Assembly: GCF_905404315.1 (NCBI RefSeq)
Contig: NC_066269.1
Location: forward strand, 11,540,501-11,604,500
Origin: Leptidea sinapis
Taxonomy: Eukaryota; Arthropoda; Insecta; Lepidoptera; Pieridae
DNA length: 64,000 bases
Reading direction: 5' to 3'
Below, piece by piece: positions 29,953-42,370 of this stretch (positions within the stretch are counted from its first letter, which is position 1; each line of letters opens with the position of its first letter). The position numbers were made by a program, and so were the translations under genes. A model generated the notes under the pieces. It saw only the letters and a program-made list of their open reading frames with translations, was not told the origin of the DNA and ran no database searches.

Positions 29953-30201
29953 TGTAACGTGCGGAGTGGAGTGGTGCGGTAATCGGAGGAGGGGTGAAGA
30001 GTGCAGCAAAGGAAACTGGCGGGAGAGGCGAGGAGAGGAGAGGGGATGATATAAAATGGCAAGTGCATTATTTTTCTAAAATTTTTGTACTAAGATTACT
30101 GTAATTGAAAATATATATAATTTTTCTTATTCTTTTATTTTTATTTAAATCTACGTAGAAGTTTTCTTATTTTTTCAAATTAATTTAAAATCAAAGTAAA
30201 A
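29953..30201 (+). repeat. 3' LTR of the plus-strand Gypsy
   Basis: 249 bases, TGTAACG...GTAAAA. Uninterrupted, so it shows what the 5' LTR looked like before the LINE inserted. Followed by TAAT. The TATAAAA at about 30051 is the likely promoter box. Confidence 0.88.
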
Positions 30202-30644
30202 TAATATTAGTAACTAGGACCTATTTAAAATTTGTTGTCAAATTAGGACAATTTATGTCGACTTTTTAAATTTTAAATATGGAATTCACCGCGTATTTGT
30301 TGCGGCTTATTCCGCTCAAAAAAGTTTACGCTATGTTCACACTGGCTGTTTAGAAAGTCACATGGCCGCAGCATATTTTTTAATTAGTTTGTTTTTACAT
30401 AAAACTCTTCACAGCTGACAACAGTTCTATTTTCAAAGTTAATGTTTCCAAGTTTCCCCTAAGGTGGGAAGTAATTTGTATGAGTTTTTCCCTCTGTATG
30501 CAGGGAAGCAGCATTTTCCACCCAATAATCAGATCAAGACAACGAGTATGAGAAATGAAAAAGACATTTAAACTGTTCTGTGGAGTCAACCCATCATAAA
30601 AGAAGATTTTTCTTCCAACTGAAAATTCAAAACGATGATGCTGC
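30202..30644. other. Spacer, nothing recognised
   Basis: No gene or clear repeat. Confidence 0.4.
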
Positions 30645-31140
30645 TGATTCAAATTCAAATATTTTTATTCAAAATAGGATGTGACATCACTTATTGAAAG
30701 TCAAAAACTACCACCCATTCCAAAATGAATGACTCAGACCTGAGAAGAACGGGCGCAACAAACTCAGCGGGCTTTTTTCTTCATCGAAAATATATGTTTA
30801 CAAAGTAATATTGTACAATTAAACTTATTATTTAATAGCCTGAGGGCGGTCACTCCATTCCCAATCTGTGGTATCATTAACAAAGTTATTTATGTTATAG
30901 TTACCTTTACTACACAAACGTTTTTAACAATTCTTTTGAATAACGTAATACTTTTGTTTTGAACATTTTCCGGTATCTTGTTGTAAAAGCATATACCTCG
31001 CCCCACAGAAGACTTACTAACTCGACTCAGCCGAGTAGTAGGCATTATAGGTTTATGTCTGTTCCTGGTGTTAACATGGTTAACATGGTTATGACAGTTT
31101 CTAGCAAATTCACTTATGTGCCTATGAACATACATTAAGA
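30645..31140 (-). pseudogene. CR1/Jockey-type LINE 3' end
   Basis: The minus strand reads HISEFARNC, VNTRNRHKPIMPTTRLSRVS and GRGICFYNKIPENVQ, the same family as 3600-4195. The 3' region (AGAACGGGCGCAACAAACTC in plus orientation) and the terminal ATTCAAATATTTTTATTCAA are well kept. 5'-truncated at about 31140. Confidence 0.78.
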
Positions 31141-32539
31141 AGTCTACCTCTTAATCCTTTTAATCCCCTTAATCCTCTTAGTAATTAAATAATAGTCAAA
31201 TATGAGAGAGAAAGCAATGATATTGAAAAGTATAGATAGGTTACGTAGACAACATTCGGTGTTTGAAAATGATACACTAACGCACACATGAATAATTTAA
31301 CATTGCAATAGCAGACTACATTACGATTACACGTCAAAGAAGGATAGTAAATGCAATTACCGCACGCGAAAAAGAAATAACTTTAATTTGCTAATTGCTT
31401 CGTATTTGTATAGAAAAAATACAGTTAATTCATCGATATGATTTTTACCGTACACCGTGATTTATGCCTAAATTACGGTTCATTCATGAGTTCATGTAGT
31501 AAAAGCTATAAAGTAGTAAAACTGCATTGAAATTAGGTAGATAATGTGTCATTGATTTTATAAAAAAATAATTTAATATTGATTATAATATATAGCCACA
31601 TTGATGATATCAATTATTTATAGATAAAAAAATATAAAACAAACACACCAAAACAAAACCGAAAGGTATTCTAGATACTGTAGATTGTAAGGGTCCCATT
31701 TTTATATTATTATTTATTACAAGTATGTCTTTTTGTTGAGGGTTTATTACAATAAGAAAATTATCCATTGATTCTTCTGCAGTTAGCAAGGGATTTACTG
31801 AAAGGAACAGTGTTACTGAAAAAACTCCTATGTAAACAAATAGCACTCACTGTCTACATCCGCTACCTACCCTAAAACTTGTTTTAATAGTTTGATAGTT
31901 CAGCTACCTATATACTCACTTGTTTATTAAAATTACATTTCGTATTACATTCACTGCAACAACGAGTTTTTTACATCATTTCCTAAAATATTCTACCTCG
32001 ATCATCCCGTAACAGAAAGCATCAATATTTTGTCATTTCTGTACGTTAATCTATGATCGGCTTGGCGGCGATCGGCGTTGTCATGGCGACATATTTATTT
32101 TGTTAGATAAATAATTAAATCAAATAAAAGGTTATAATTCATGATTTCTTAATTGTGTAATTCTATGTTTTTTTTTACTTTCGTAATTAGTGCATCTTCC
32201 CATAACACAAGACGGCATTTTAATGTTGTACCTATATAAAATTGTAAGCAATTCTGTCAACAACAAACGCGTGTGTACCGTTTTTGTATCGAGAGAGCGA
32301 CTACGACCAAAGGAACCAATTGACTCTATTTAGGCGATTGATTTTCGGCGCGCTAGTGACATGTCTACCTCTTTTAATACTATAATATCATTGAGAGAAA
32401 GATGATAAAAATGCTAATGTAGAAAGTAGTCTATTGATATCAATAGTCGTGATTTATAATGAGATGACTACAAAGAAGTAAAGACAGAACAGAGTTTTAA
32501 TCGATATTACGGAGAACTAACTGGTCGCTCAGAGGTCAA
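31141..32539. other. AT-rich sequence, no supported gene
   Basis: A minus-strand frame (31610-31846) reads like a hydrophobic leader, but it begins right after a stop with GTG and has no ATG or splice acceptor, so I do not call it. Confidence 0.4.
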
Positions 32540-32800
32540 TGCAGAGGGCTATGCTCAGAGTTTCACTGCGAGATCGAATCAGAAATGAGGAGATCCGTAG
32601 GAGAACCAAAGTCACCGAAATAGTTTAAATGATTGCGAAACTGAAGTGGCAGTGGGCAGGGACATAGTTTGACGGAAAGATATCCGGTGGAGTAAAAAAG
32701 TCCTCAAATGGCGACCACGTACCGGAAGACGCAGTGCTGGTAGGCCCCCCACAAGATGGACCGATGATCTGATCTAGATCGCCGGAATACGTTATATCTA
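32540..32800 (+). pseudogene. RTE-type LINE C-terminal fragment
   Basis: Frames give QRAMLRVSLRDRIRNEEIRRRT, then AKLKWQWAG and, after shifts, the WRPRTGRRSVGRP-like end. This is the tail of RTE-clade reverse transcriptases. Several frame breaks. Confidence 0.65.
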
Positions 32801-34060
32801 TAATAAATCTTTGATATATTATTGTTCATGTGGGGTACTGGATTTGTCAAAAATGCACTTCTTGCTTTTAAGCTTAATATAAAAGTGGTGTCTAATCTGA
32901 CTATCATGATCACATGAATGGTACTAACTTTAAAAAGTGGGTAATTGAAAAAATAATAGTGCCATCTAGGGACGCCCGAAAGAAGTAAAGTTATTTTAAA
33001 ATTAGAGTTTTGTTCGACGTCACCTTGTCGGGTCTGATTTTTATGTTATTTGAGTATTGTGTAGTCTTAGAATGACGGGTGTAGTGTGATGTTGTCGGGG
33101 TCATATCATAATTATTCCCAGTGGGCTATATTTGTAATATGACTTATAATATATATATAGTTAGATAAACCTTTCTTAGTAGAAATGGTAAGTGATACTG
33201 AAACCGACAGCGATAGTGATGATGATGATTGTGGCATGTAAATAAGCGGCGTATTTCATCACAGCCAGGATGACGTGGGGCACCAGGTTCGTGAAAAGAT
33301 CACAATAACTGCAACCTGAATTTCAATAAACGATTGTAAAGACAACTTTTGTTTTATTGCATCCACTAGTTACTTTTACTCCTGTGTTTAGATTTATGAG
33401 ATTATTCGTCTAATCACAGTAGATAGGTAACAATTTTGGGTTTTGGATATCAAAACTGTATCTGCTGAATTCATCTTTGCTGGATTATATTTTAAAAATC
33501 CAGCGTTTATTCGCAAGTTATTAAATAGTATCAAAACAATTTGTAATTTTAGTTTATTAAGGCATTGCCCTCACTTCTGGGATTAATTACAGAAATTAAA
33601 ATTGAAAACAAAAACATGTCCCACTTTGTTCATAAATTTTGGTTTAAAACTTTGTGTAAATCATATTAATTCTTTTATAAAAAAATGTGGGTACTCACTT
33701 ACAACTTTTAATTTTTAAGGACTGTAGGTACCAGGTAATAATATTATTTTATTATTAACAATGTTTTATTTAATGTGATGTTACTATACTTATTTGTCAA
33801 ACATACCCAATTCTGGGCAACTTATAATATTATGCAACACTAAGTCGACGGTGGCACTACCACTTAGTTTTGCAGTTGGTTGAATAGGTAGGTAGTGTTC
33901 CAGTGTCTCGTAAGAGTAAATCACAGACTAAATAGGAAATACTGCGTGATTATTTGGTTCTGTGGGCTCACATAAAATAATAATTATAATTCTTATTTGG
34001 CTGATTGCGCATACTGTGCAGTGCCAAAGATAAGAGAAAAACAATTTTTATCGTCACATG
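32801..34060. other. Intergenic sequence upstream of NDUFAF5
   Basis: Contains a tiny acidic frame at 33185 (about 18 codons, TETDSDSDDDD) and an AATAAA near 33327. Neither is enough for a gene call. Confidence 0.4.
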
Positions 34061-34176
34061 TCAGTTCTCACTTGTCAATCATGTCAGCTGGGCGGCGAGC
34101 GCCGAAGTATTGTTTTTGTAAATTGTAATTTGATTTTGTAATTATGTTCCTGTGTGATTTAATTTAAATAAAAACC
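34061..34176 (+). promoter_or_regulatory. Putative NDUFAF5 start region and 5' leader
   Basis: TCAGTTC at 34061 fits the arthropod initiator, 116 bases before the ATG. There is no TATA box at the right distance, and a GC-rich patch (GCTGGGCGGCGAGCGCCGAAG) lies in the leader. Inferred only. Confidence 0.35.
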
Positions 34177-37100
34177 ATGAGTGTATTAATTAATTCAAGT
34201 TTAATGCATAGAATAATGCAAAAACATTTTAAAACGCATAAAATATTTAATCGTCACATTACAAATGTTCCGAAAAAGAAAACTGCCAGTTCTGTTTATC
34301 GTAGCATGAATATATTCGATAGAAATGCGAAGATTTTACAAAAAGAAAGGTCAGCTCAAGATAAAGATTATCACTTATATGAGTATGTAAGAGAGGAAAT
34401 TGGCTGGCGTACGGCAGATAGGATATTTGATATTAAGAGAACATTCAAAAATGCAGTGGAACTGGGTATGATACATTTATGTTGAAGTATTGGCATCCAC
34501 GCGTGAGATTGAGGGATGCAATAAATTAACAATTTCTTAGTAGGTTTAATAACATTTAACTTATGTGGTTTTGTGATAGCCTCTTGTTCTACACAATAAA
34601 ATGCTTGGAATGTTATGTATTACTTCTTAGCAAGAAACTCAATTGTTTAAGTTAACTGAATTTCCTCTCATGACATATCCACTGTTCTGAAATCCGTGTA
34701 TGATAGTTGATCTTTAAACCCAACTAATGCTAGACTACATATAATAATTTTCTTGTTATTAATTGCATTGCATGATATGTATAAATAAATAGTAGATGTG
34801 TAAAATATAACATTTTTTTATCATTTAGTGAACTTTTAAATTGTCTTCAGTTACAATATTTTTTGTTCAATACAATGCTGTAAGTTCATGTATAATGGTT
34901 TGTTGCTATCCATGATATACACAGTACTATTCTCTCACCGAGTTCTGACCGTTATTTAGTTTATATTGAATGGTCATAATAATATAGCTTGTTTCAATAG
35001 CTTTCAGATAATTTCACTTAAATCATCCTAATTATAAGCAATCTGTTAATATGTGTAAAATAAAACACATTGATAGAAAATTATACTTTCTTAATTCAGT
35101 ATCAGCTTCAGAAAGAAGAGCAACAAAAAGTTAATATTATATTATAAGAAATATTATTTCAGGAGCGGGCCGCGGTTATGTCTCTAGACATTTCTTACCG
35201 GACAGTGTTGAGAAGGTCACCCTTGTTGATACATCCCAGACACATTTAGATAAAGCTATTGTTGGTGATGGTGTTAAGGTAGATAAGGTTGTGATGGACG
35301 AAGAAAATATTGATGTGAGTAAGTATTTGCCCATGTGTAAGTAAAAGTAGTAATATTTGACAAAAGATTTAAGTAATCATGTATCCATGTCTGTAATCAT
35401 GTATCCAAAAAAATAATGACAAAGTAAATTTTTGTATTTGCATATATTCAACATTCTAGCGCTCTACAAAGCGTAGATCCAGCAACATAATATGGAGTAT
35501 TGCTGTCATCTCCTCGGTATCAGTTGACCGCATGGAAGGCAGAGCTGCTCGAATTGTCAGGGATCCAGTGCTCTGTGAACAGCTTGATCACTTGGCGTTG
35601 CATAGAGACATCATTGTTTCTAATGTTCTAGTGGATCTATCACAGGGGGAGTGCAGTTTGACCTGATTTCGGCCGCCGAATTCCATTTACAACTTTGTAG
35701 GACATAATCGGAATCCTAAAGTTGTAATATTTTTCTGAAATATTCAACTTGAGCAATGAACAAAATATTCAAGCGCTCACAGCTAGTTTAGTCAATGGAT
35801 CAGCCAAGCTATCTGACGCAGATATGGAGACAGTATCTTAAATTTTAATTCGCAAAGATTTTTTAGTCTACATGCAAAATGCACCTAAAGCATGTAGACT
35901 TACATGTGGATTGCTAAATAAGGCTCCGTTTAAACTGGCAATTATAATTTTCAGTTTCCTGAAAACAGTATTGACCTTGTTGTGTCTTCATTGGCACTGC
36001 ATTGGGTTAACGACTTACCAGGATGCTTTGATAGAATCATGAATTGCTTGAAACCAGATGGGGTAAGTTGAAAGTTTTGTTTATTAGCATACATAAATAT
36101 TGACACAAGCTTGTGGTAGTAAAAGTAAACTTATATTTAGTGTAGCTAACTTATACTGTAGCTAATCTAGTCCAAACAATTTTTTTAAAGTAATAACCCT
36201 CACCTCTGGGATTAATTACACAAATTAAATTTATGAACAAAGTGGGACTAGCAACAACCTGAGAGTTGACATACAAGATATATCAATGATATGTGCAAAC
36301 TATAAAACAAGACTGGACCATTTCAATATGAATTCGTTGGAGATAAGACGAAAAATAACTGATTTGTCTACTTTACATAAAATTATACATGGTAGAATCA
36401 TATCCCCAGAATGTCTTATAAATGTAAATCTTACAGTCCCTAGAAATAGACCAAGATTCCCTATTAAAAATATTTTCAGCCCAACAATCAGCAGAACATA
36501 GCAGAATATAGGTAAAAACGCCCCCTTAAACAGAATTATGAGCTCTTATAACGATATCACTCCAAAAAATGGTAATATAGATATTTTTCATATGACTAAT
36601 ATCAATAAATTTAAAACCGACTGCATTAAAATATTAGGATATTAATTGTGTAAGTTAAATATAAGAAATAAACTCATGTATTGTTGTATAGTTATAAATT
36701 TTATAAATCTCTTTTTTTTTAAAGTAGTAATTAATAGTAGTCATTTAATATCATCATTTTTGTATAACTCTTCATTTATTTAATTTTAATTGTTCAACTT
36801 TGTTACTCTTCTCGCACTATTGTAAATATTGTTTACACCTGTAAAGACATGTCATAGTGTACTATCCCTTGTGTACTTGCTAAAATTTTAATTTTATAAT
36901 GATGTGTTGTTGGTGTAACTATCTAAATAAATAAATATGTAACTCGAACGCTTGGCTCAGTGGAAAGAGCGCTCGCACGGAACGCGAGAGGTCGCGGGCT
37001 TGATTCCCGCATCGTTCATAAATTTTGTTTTCACATTTAATTTGTGTAATCTAGTTTACAGTATCGAAGCAGTGTTAAAGGACCTAGACAGAACACAAAA

Positions 37101-40100
37101 TGGGGACTGTCCTATTTATGCTCACACAATATTGTCCCCTATATTAGCACATGGAAGTACAATGAAAATATTGTATTAATCTTATTCTCTTTCATATAAA
37201 GTCAGACAAACCAAGTCAAGTGGATTTTACATTATGAAAGCTTTCGTGGTAGTAGTTATAAAAAAAATTGTAACTATTTGAATTTTTAGTAACATACGCA
37301 TAGGTGATGCGTAGCTATCGTTGTGACAAGAAATAGTAAGATCGGGAGCCGGTTCAGTAGACTCGAGCAAGCGCGCGAACAGATGAGAACCACCTGTCCT
37401 TACTAGTGTTAATACAGTATAGCGTACGATACTCATAGGCTCGGCTCGAAATAGCCCATTTCGTTATTTATCAAAACCTCGAGATTAGTCATCGGAATTC
37501 CTGTATTTCGGGACTCCTAGGGGTGTTCCGGTATTGCATTCCCTAGTCATTATAAATAAGACCATAAAACATAGGTGTTATAATAATTTATATTATAAGT
37601 GTTTTTATTAAAAGGACAATGTCAAATGTCCGCCATCTTTGCCACCTCAGTATTTTAAACCGATTTGAATCGAACCGACTGAACATGTTCATTCGGATTC
37701 GTTTTAAATTTTGTGTTGTGAACTTATTATTACTTTAATATTATTAGGACATTATGCTATTTAATGTTATTAGCGTTCTGTTCCCGAGGGCAAATAATCG
37801 TAACCCTAGACTCGTTGGTCTGTCTGTCTGTATCTCATAAACTTCAATAAAATACATAGCTGAAAATTTGACAAGAGTGTCTAGTACTATTGGTGATGTT
37901 TTTTATAAGATTTTATGGCCTATTGAACACTATTGGTGCTATCACAACAAATACAGAAACAAAGATGGCGCCCTTCAAAATGGCCGACGTGCCAGTTGAT
38001 TTTTTTTATAGAAAAGGAGCGTATAGGTCACCCATATTCTTCTTCAATACCAGTCGAATCACAAGAGCGTTGCCGACCATTAAGGAAGGTGTACGCGTTT
38101 TTTTATGGTACCCATGTCGTTTCGTCCCGGAAAAACCGCACAAGTAACGAAGGAAGGAAGCAAAAGCTAAAAAACCCTTGTTAGCATGGATGTATAGACA
38201 GTCACAGTTTTATACCATGTTTCCAGGTGTTTATAGCGTGTATGTTCGGAGGTGACACCCTCATGGAGCTGCGGCAGTCCATCCAGCTGGCGGAGAGCGA
38301 ACGTCTGGGCGGAGTGTACCCACACGTGTCGCCCTTCACCAGGATACAGGATGTGGGGGGCCTGCTCAATGCGTACGTGTTTTTGTTATGAAAATAAGGG
38401 ACGAGAGGAGCAGGACGTCCAGCCAGTCCATAAAACAGCTTAATTCAAAACAGTTGACGAATTTTGGAACGAAAACGTTGACTTGATATTATATTGACGA
38501 AATATGTACTACGTATTAATTAAATTTAACAATGTTATTAATATAATATGAAGTTTGAATCTAATAAAAACATAAATGCATTAACCGATTTTTGAAAACC
38601 CGTTGATGTTTTAACAGTTTTTTCAACCTGTTTTGATCAGTGACAAAAAACAGTTAAATTAAATTAATTTAAAAACCTTCAATGACACACCTCTAGACTG
38701 GACCGTAATGAGTGTATGTTTGTGTGCGATAGCGCGGGGTACACCCTGCAGACGGTGGACGTGGACTCGATGTCGGTGTGGTACCCGAGCGCGTGGCACG
38801 TGATGCGCGACGTCCGGCGCTCGGGCGAGGGGAACGCGGCGCACAACCGACCCGCCATGCTCGCACGCGACGTACAGTTCGCGGCCGCCGCGCTCTACGA
38901 CGAGATGTACGGCAAGGTGGGTGTCTTAATAATTTCAGTTATTTTTGAAATTATACGTCTTTTGACGAGTTAGCGATAAACTGAGCTGGTCAACTAGACC
39001 ATTTGTATCATACTTCACCTACCGTGAGCCTATTATAACTCATATGTCTACTGCGGGCGTACCATGAACTCTTATTGCGATTCAATTGACAACCTAAAAG
39101 AACTGCTTTGCGTATTTCGTACCACGACGGTGATTAGAGCTATATAATTTAGGTTGACGTCAAATCAACTGATAAAATCGCAATTGAATGACAAAAATGA
39201 TGTCAATTGAATCGCAAACTGATTTAGTTCGTTCATTTATTCGTAACATGAGGTAATATTTCAAGCTAAACTGGATAGCTTATGTGTCAAAATGAGCGAT
39301 TCGAAATTAGTTGCTACTTAGAGGAAAGTGAATCGTGTTGTTAATAACTTTTAAAATATAGTGAAAACATACAGAAAAGTAAAATTTCATTGATGAAACA
39401 TCAGATGAGAATTCTTTATTGCACTTTTTTGTAAAACAAAACAGTGAAAATTCTAAAGACTAGACAGTAAGGGACCGGGCTATAGCTTTTTCGTAAGAAC
39501 GAATTAAAAAAATGTACTGTGTGGTCCTGTCAAATACATCAATGGAGATGCGTTCATAACTCGTTATTTTTACGAAAACACCTAAGCAAACATTTAATTT
39601 TTAATTCAAAGAACTATATTTATTTATATTACTATTATTTAATAAGTACAAAAAAGGGCTTAATGGCTTATAATTTGACGCTATAAAGCGCAATTTTAAA
39701 ATGTATTTTTACTATTTTCTATGCAAAAAAAACCCCTAAAATCATATCATTTTAGGTTTCGAAACGCAACGCATATGGTTGGAGTAAGAGAGACAAACTT
39801 ATGCAACGACTGTAGAGCGTCATCTCTTTCTTACACCGCGGACCACACACAATTTTATTTCGTTCATTCTTCATAAGCGATCCAAACGCCATTCAGTAAA
39901 AGGCACTTCATGGTACGAATTTTAGCGATTCAGTTTAGGTACCTAAACTGAATCTGAAACTGAACTGCATCGGAATCACATCGCTTATACTAAGTTGATG
40001 GTAGGCCCTCTGACTACAACGAGTGGACCGAAATTAAATAAATTTCTATATGTATAAATTGTAGGATAGTTTTTTTTTCTCTAATTGTATAAAATAATGA

Positions 40101-40823
40101 CTAAATTATGTATTATAATTATATATTTTTTTAAGGATTTTTTCTTTTGTTAAGTTAAAGACATACAGAATAACTTCTTGCTCGCGTATATATGAATACA
40201 AAGAAAATTATTTTATTATTAGCTGTTTAATTTTTTTTTCTCACCTCTATAAAAAGCTGTCTTTGAGTCCCTTGTACGAGGGAGATATGTGGCCGATTCT
40301 CTCCCGGTAAGATGACTTTTGTCCCTCGTACCAGGGACTAAAAGCGAGCTTTTCATCCAGGTGGTAAAAAAAATCGTATACGCACCACGTGAGATAAGTA
40401 GGACATTGCCACCCTCGAGTGTCAATATGAGATTATATATTATTTATATATAATAATATGAGAATGACCTACTTTTCTCCCTAGGTGCGTATTATACTAT
40501 TATTAATTTTTATTTTTTTTATAATTTATGTATAGATATCTATTCAATTAAAAGAAAAACATTAAAAAATTTGCATAAAAAATAATTCTAAATTATCTGC
40601 TTTATAATATATTATTTTTCTACAGGATTTCCCTGAAAAGGAGTCCCGCGGTGTCCCGGCAACTTACCAGATAATAAACCTTGTGGGCTGGAAACCAGAC
40701 CCCTCTCAACCGACACCAATGGAGCGCGGTTCTGGTGAAGTGTCGCTGAAGGATCTGCACAAGATTGACGAGATTATCACGCACACGGGCAAAGTACATT
40801 TACGAGATGAAGACCTTAAATAA
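34177..40823 (+). CDS. NDUFAF5: NDUFAF5, arginine hydroxylase and complex I assembly factor (6 exons, 358 aa)
   Basis: Exons: 34177-34465, 35163-35314, 35955-36062, 38227-38372, 38733-38916, 40626-40823. All introns are GT-AG and phases join correctly (1, 0, 0, 2, 0). The protein is a class I methyltransferase fold. A basic, mitochondrial-import-like N-terminus (1-43) precedes MNIFDRNAKILQKER and EEIGWRTADRIFDIKR. The SAM-binding loop LGAGRGY is at 96-102, VVSSLALHWVNDLP about 156-169, MFGGDTLMELR near 189, and PATYQIINLVGWKP near the end. Length is close to human NDUFAF5 (345). The family hydroxylates an arginine of NDUFS7 in the mitochondrial matrix during early complex I assembly. No breaks. 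Introns 2, 3 and 5 carry repeats listed separately. Confidence 0.94.
35455..35700 (+). pseudogene. LINE fragment in NDUFAF5 intron 2
   Basis: Pieces of the reverse transcriptase C-terminal half are readable across frames: MEYCCHL, DPVLCEQLDHLALHRD and GECS-like. They match the LINE at 60895-61470 read on its sense strand. Degenerate. Confidence 0.6.
36240..36650 (+). pseudogene. LINE reverse transcriptase C-terminus in NDUFAF5 intron 3
   Basis: The frame from 36286 (NSLEIRRKITDLSTLHKIIH, then a TAG near 36500 and NIDIFHMTNINKFKTDCIK before a stop) is the end of a Jockey/CR1-like LINE. Different family from the others in this window. In sense with the host gene. Confidence 0.6.
36944..37075 (+). 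mobile_element. tRNA-derived SINE, copy 1 (NDUFAF5 intron 3)
   Basis: A box TTGGCTCAGTGGAAAGAGCG and B box GGGCTTGATTCCCGC at tRNA spacing, followed by ATCGTTCATAAATTTTGTTT, a body shared with copies at 55655 and 57480. The upstream half of a tRNA cloverleaf is not complete, so it is a SINE, not a tRNA gene. Confidence 0.7.
38005..38150 (-). pseudogene. LINE 3' end in NDUFAF5 intron 3
   Basis: A T-run then GAGCGTTGCCGACCATTAAG and a GGTACCCATGTCGTTTCGT-like block, the antisense of the LINE C-terminus at 56590. Sits about 80 bases upstream of exon 4 in antisense orientation. Confidence 0.6.
39077..39227. repeat. Foldback repeat in NDUFAF5 intron 5
   Basis: TTGCGATTCAATTGACA at the left is mirrored by TGTCAATTGAATCGCAA at the right, about 115 bases apart. 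Related motifs (CGTACCATGAA and its complement near 39910) suggest it may be part of a larger inverted element to about 39980. Confidence 0.6.
39927..39954. repeat. 28-bp perfect loopless palindrome
   Basis: Two 14-base arms centred on GGTACC with no spacer (half-site GATTCAGTTTAGGT). Lies in NDUFAF5 intron 5. Confidence 0.85.
40242..40363. repeat. Small foldback element in NDUFAF5 intron 5
   Basis: Left arm (CACCTCTATAAAAAGCTGTC, then GAGTCCCTTGTACGAGGGA) is mirrored by the right arm about 35 bases on with few mismatches. About 120 bases overall; probably a MITE, and would form a long hairpin in the pre-mRNA. Confidence 0.65.
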
Positions 40824-40888
40824 ATAAGTACTTCGTTATTAATACTAGACGGACTTCCACACATATTCCACAAAAATAATAATTTATA

Positions 40889-40898
40889 AATAAATAAA
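40889..40898 (+). terminator. NDUFAF5 polyadenylation signal
   Basis: Two overlapping AATAAA hexamers, 66 bases after the stop codon. Confidence 0.65.
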
Positions 40899-41539
40899 TA
40901 TCTAGCCGCTACGCATAGCTTGTGCCACTGTGATATACAATACAAGAGACCGACAATACAAGACTACAACTATGAAGTCCGTGTTTACCAATTTTTGCGG
41001 GGCATATGGGCGTGGCGTACAAGCGATCAAAATTAACCAATCACATCGCTTCCCGACGAAATCGGTATTATATTACTGTGTATTATACGACTAAGTTTTA
41101 TTGAACTTGTGTAAATGACGAGAAGCAATAACTCTCACGATTTGGTAGTATTATATACAATAATAATTAATGAGTAAGAAAATTGTACTCACCAGTGAAA
41201 TCTAATGTTACAGTGAGCTTTGCTTTGAACCACTGTTCAATTTACACCACAAAACGGAACGTACCATCATTTTTGTAGCTTACGTCTCGTGTTGCACGCT
41301 CTGTGTCTGAATGCCAACTGAACGCGCATGAAACGTCATTTTGTTAGTAGAGGTCACTTGACCGCTGCTCGGTCCAAGGGAAAAGCTTAGCGGACGAGTT
41401 ATTGTTAGTCTATTCTCTTTAAATGTATTTGTAATACGATTATAAAATGAATGTACTTGCGTAGAGCAACGGCGGGGATCTTTGGGGGGGACTGCGGCTG
41501 AGTCGTACGACTTAAGTCTCAAGCTCACGTGTAAATTCA
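40899..41539. other. Spacer downstream of NDUFAF5
   Basis: No gene recognised; the minus-strand open frame at 41280-41540 has no family motif. Confidence 0.4.
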
Positions 41540-41945
41540 AATTTGATTATTGAAAATAGGATTTAAAATCACTTATTGAATGTAAAAAACTATCACCAAT
41601 AGTATGCATCAGACAATAGCCTGAGGGCGTTCGCTCCATTCCACACAAATGTTTTTAATGATTCATTTGAATTTGGTAACACATTTGTTTTGTACATTTG
41701 TCTGGCATGATGTTGTTAAAAGCATATACATCGGCCAGTAAAAATTTACTAACTCCACTTAACCGAGTAGTAGGCATAACAAATTTATGTTTGTTCCTCT
41801 TGTTAACCTTATGATTGTCGCAGTTTCTAGCGAATTCGTTAGTGTGATTATGAACACAAAAGGCTTTATCATGCAGCGGTCAAAATGTTTTTTTTCTTGA
41901 TTTTTTTTAATGATTCTGTAGGACCTAGGCTATAAATAGCTGGAA
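41540..41945 (-). pseudogene. CR1/Jockey-type LINE 3' end
   Basis: The minus-strand layout matches 30645-31140: terminal ATTCAAATTTGATTATTGAA tail, 'GCCTGAGGGCG', then the coded VNK/CRNH, LSGVSKFLLA and L.RAIYSL blocks in broken frames. More decayed than the 30 kb copy and lacking about 150 bases of its 3' region. Confidence 0.65.
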
Positions 41946-42370
41946 TAGTAATAAATAATAGACCTTAATGCGCAATATGTTCGAGTTTTTATTTATATTT
42001 ATTATAATGAGATAAAAAAATTAACATACAACTAATAAGCGCAATCGTATTGTCACTGTAATGGACAGATTATGTGGTGGGTCATCTTCCCGTTTCTTCA
42101 CTTGTTACATTTAACAACATTAACAGCAATTTAGGTCTACAAAAAGTGTCTTTATAAAAATTCAATTGCAAAAATATCTGGGTTTTTATTTATTGTAATA
42201 ATTATATTAGTTCTAATTAATAATTAGATGTACAAATAAATTGTGTTATTTGTTAGTTGTGTTTTATTTAAAATACCTCCCCCTGGCAATGGTGTTGAAA
42301 ACACATATTCAAATTATAGCGCGACTTGCCATGTCTACTGCGATAATAATTGAAAGAACAAAAATAGAGG
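41946..42370. other. AT-rich spacer
   Basis: Nothing recognised. Confidence 0.35.

Larger units (their letters stand above)
23059..30201 (+). mobile_element. Gypsy-type LTR retrotransposon, older and interrupted
   Basis: Sense strand order: 5' LTR split by a LINE derivative (23059-23166 and 25337-25466), primer-site-like TCAGAAGTGGCAT, gag, protease, reverse transcriptase, RNase H, integrase, polypurine tract AGGATGGCCGAC, 3' LTR (29953-30201). The flanks share TAAT (up to AATAAT), a plausible target duplication. The two LTRs differ at about 8 of 230 comparable bases by eye, so it is older than the minus-strand Gypsy. Coding is interrupted by at least two stops and several frameshifts. Gag and integrase resemble those of the 10.4-16.1 kb element, so both belong to one broad lineage (mdg3/blastopia-like is my guess from the leucine-type primer site). 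Confidence 0.88.

Noticed and set aside
23059..30201. Possible envelope gene making this an errantivirus
   Set aside because: The space after integrase is under 60 bases before the LTR. There is no envelope in either Gypsy element.
31610..31846. Minus-strand frame reading like a signal peptide followed by a short secreted domain
   Set aside because: It begins directly after a stop with GTG, has no ATG and no plausible splice acceptor upstream, and I recognise no family.
33185..33241. Tiny acidic frame (TETDSDSDDDD) followed by AATAAA about 90 bases on
   Set aside because: Eighteen codons with low-complexity acid content are not enough for a gene. It could be a last exon, but no upstream exon is visible.
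36944..37015. tRNA gene in an NDUFAF5 intron
   Set aside because: A and B boxes are good, but the acceptor and anticodon arms do not pair, and a SINE body follows.
41280..41540. 86-codon minus-strand frame downstream of NDUFAF5
   Set aside because: No family motif, no ATG context and no transcript signals.
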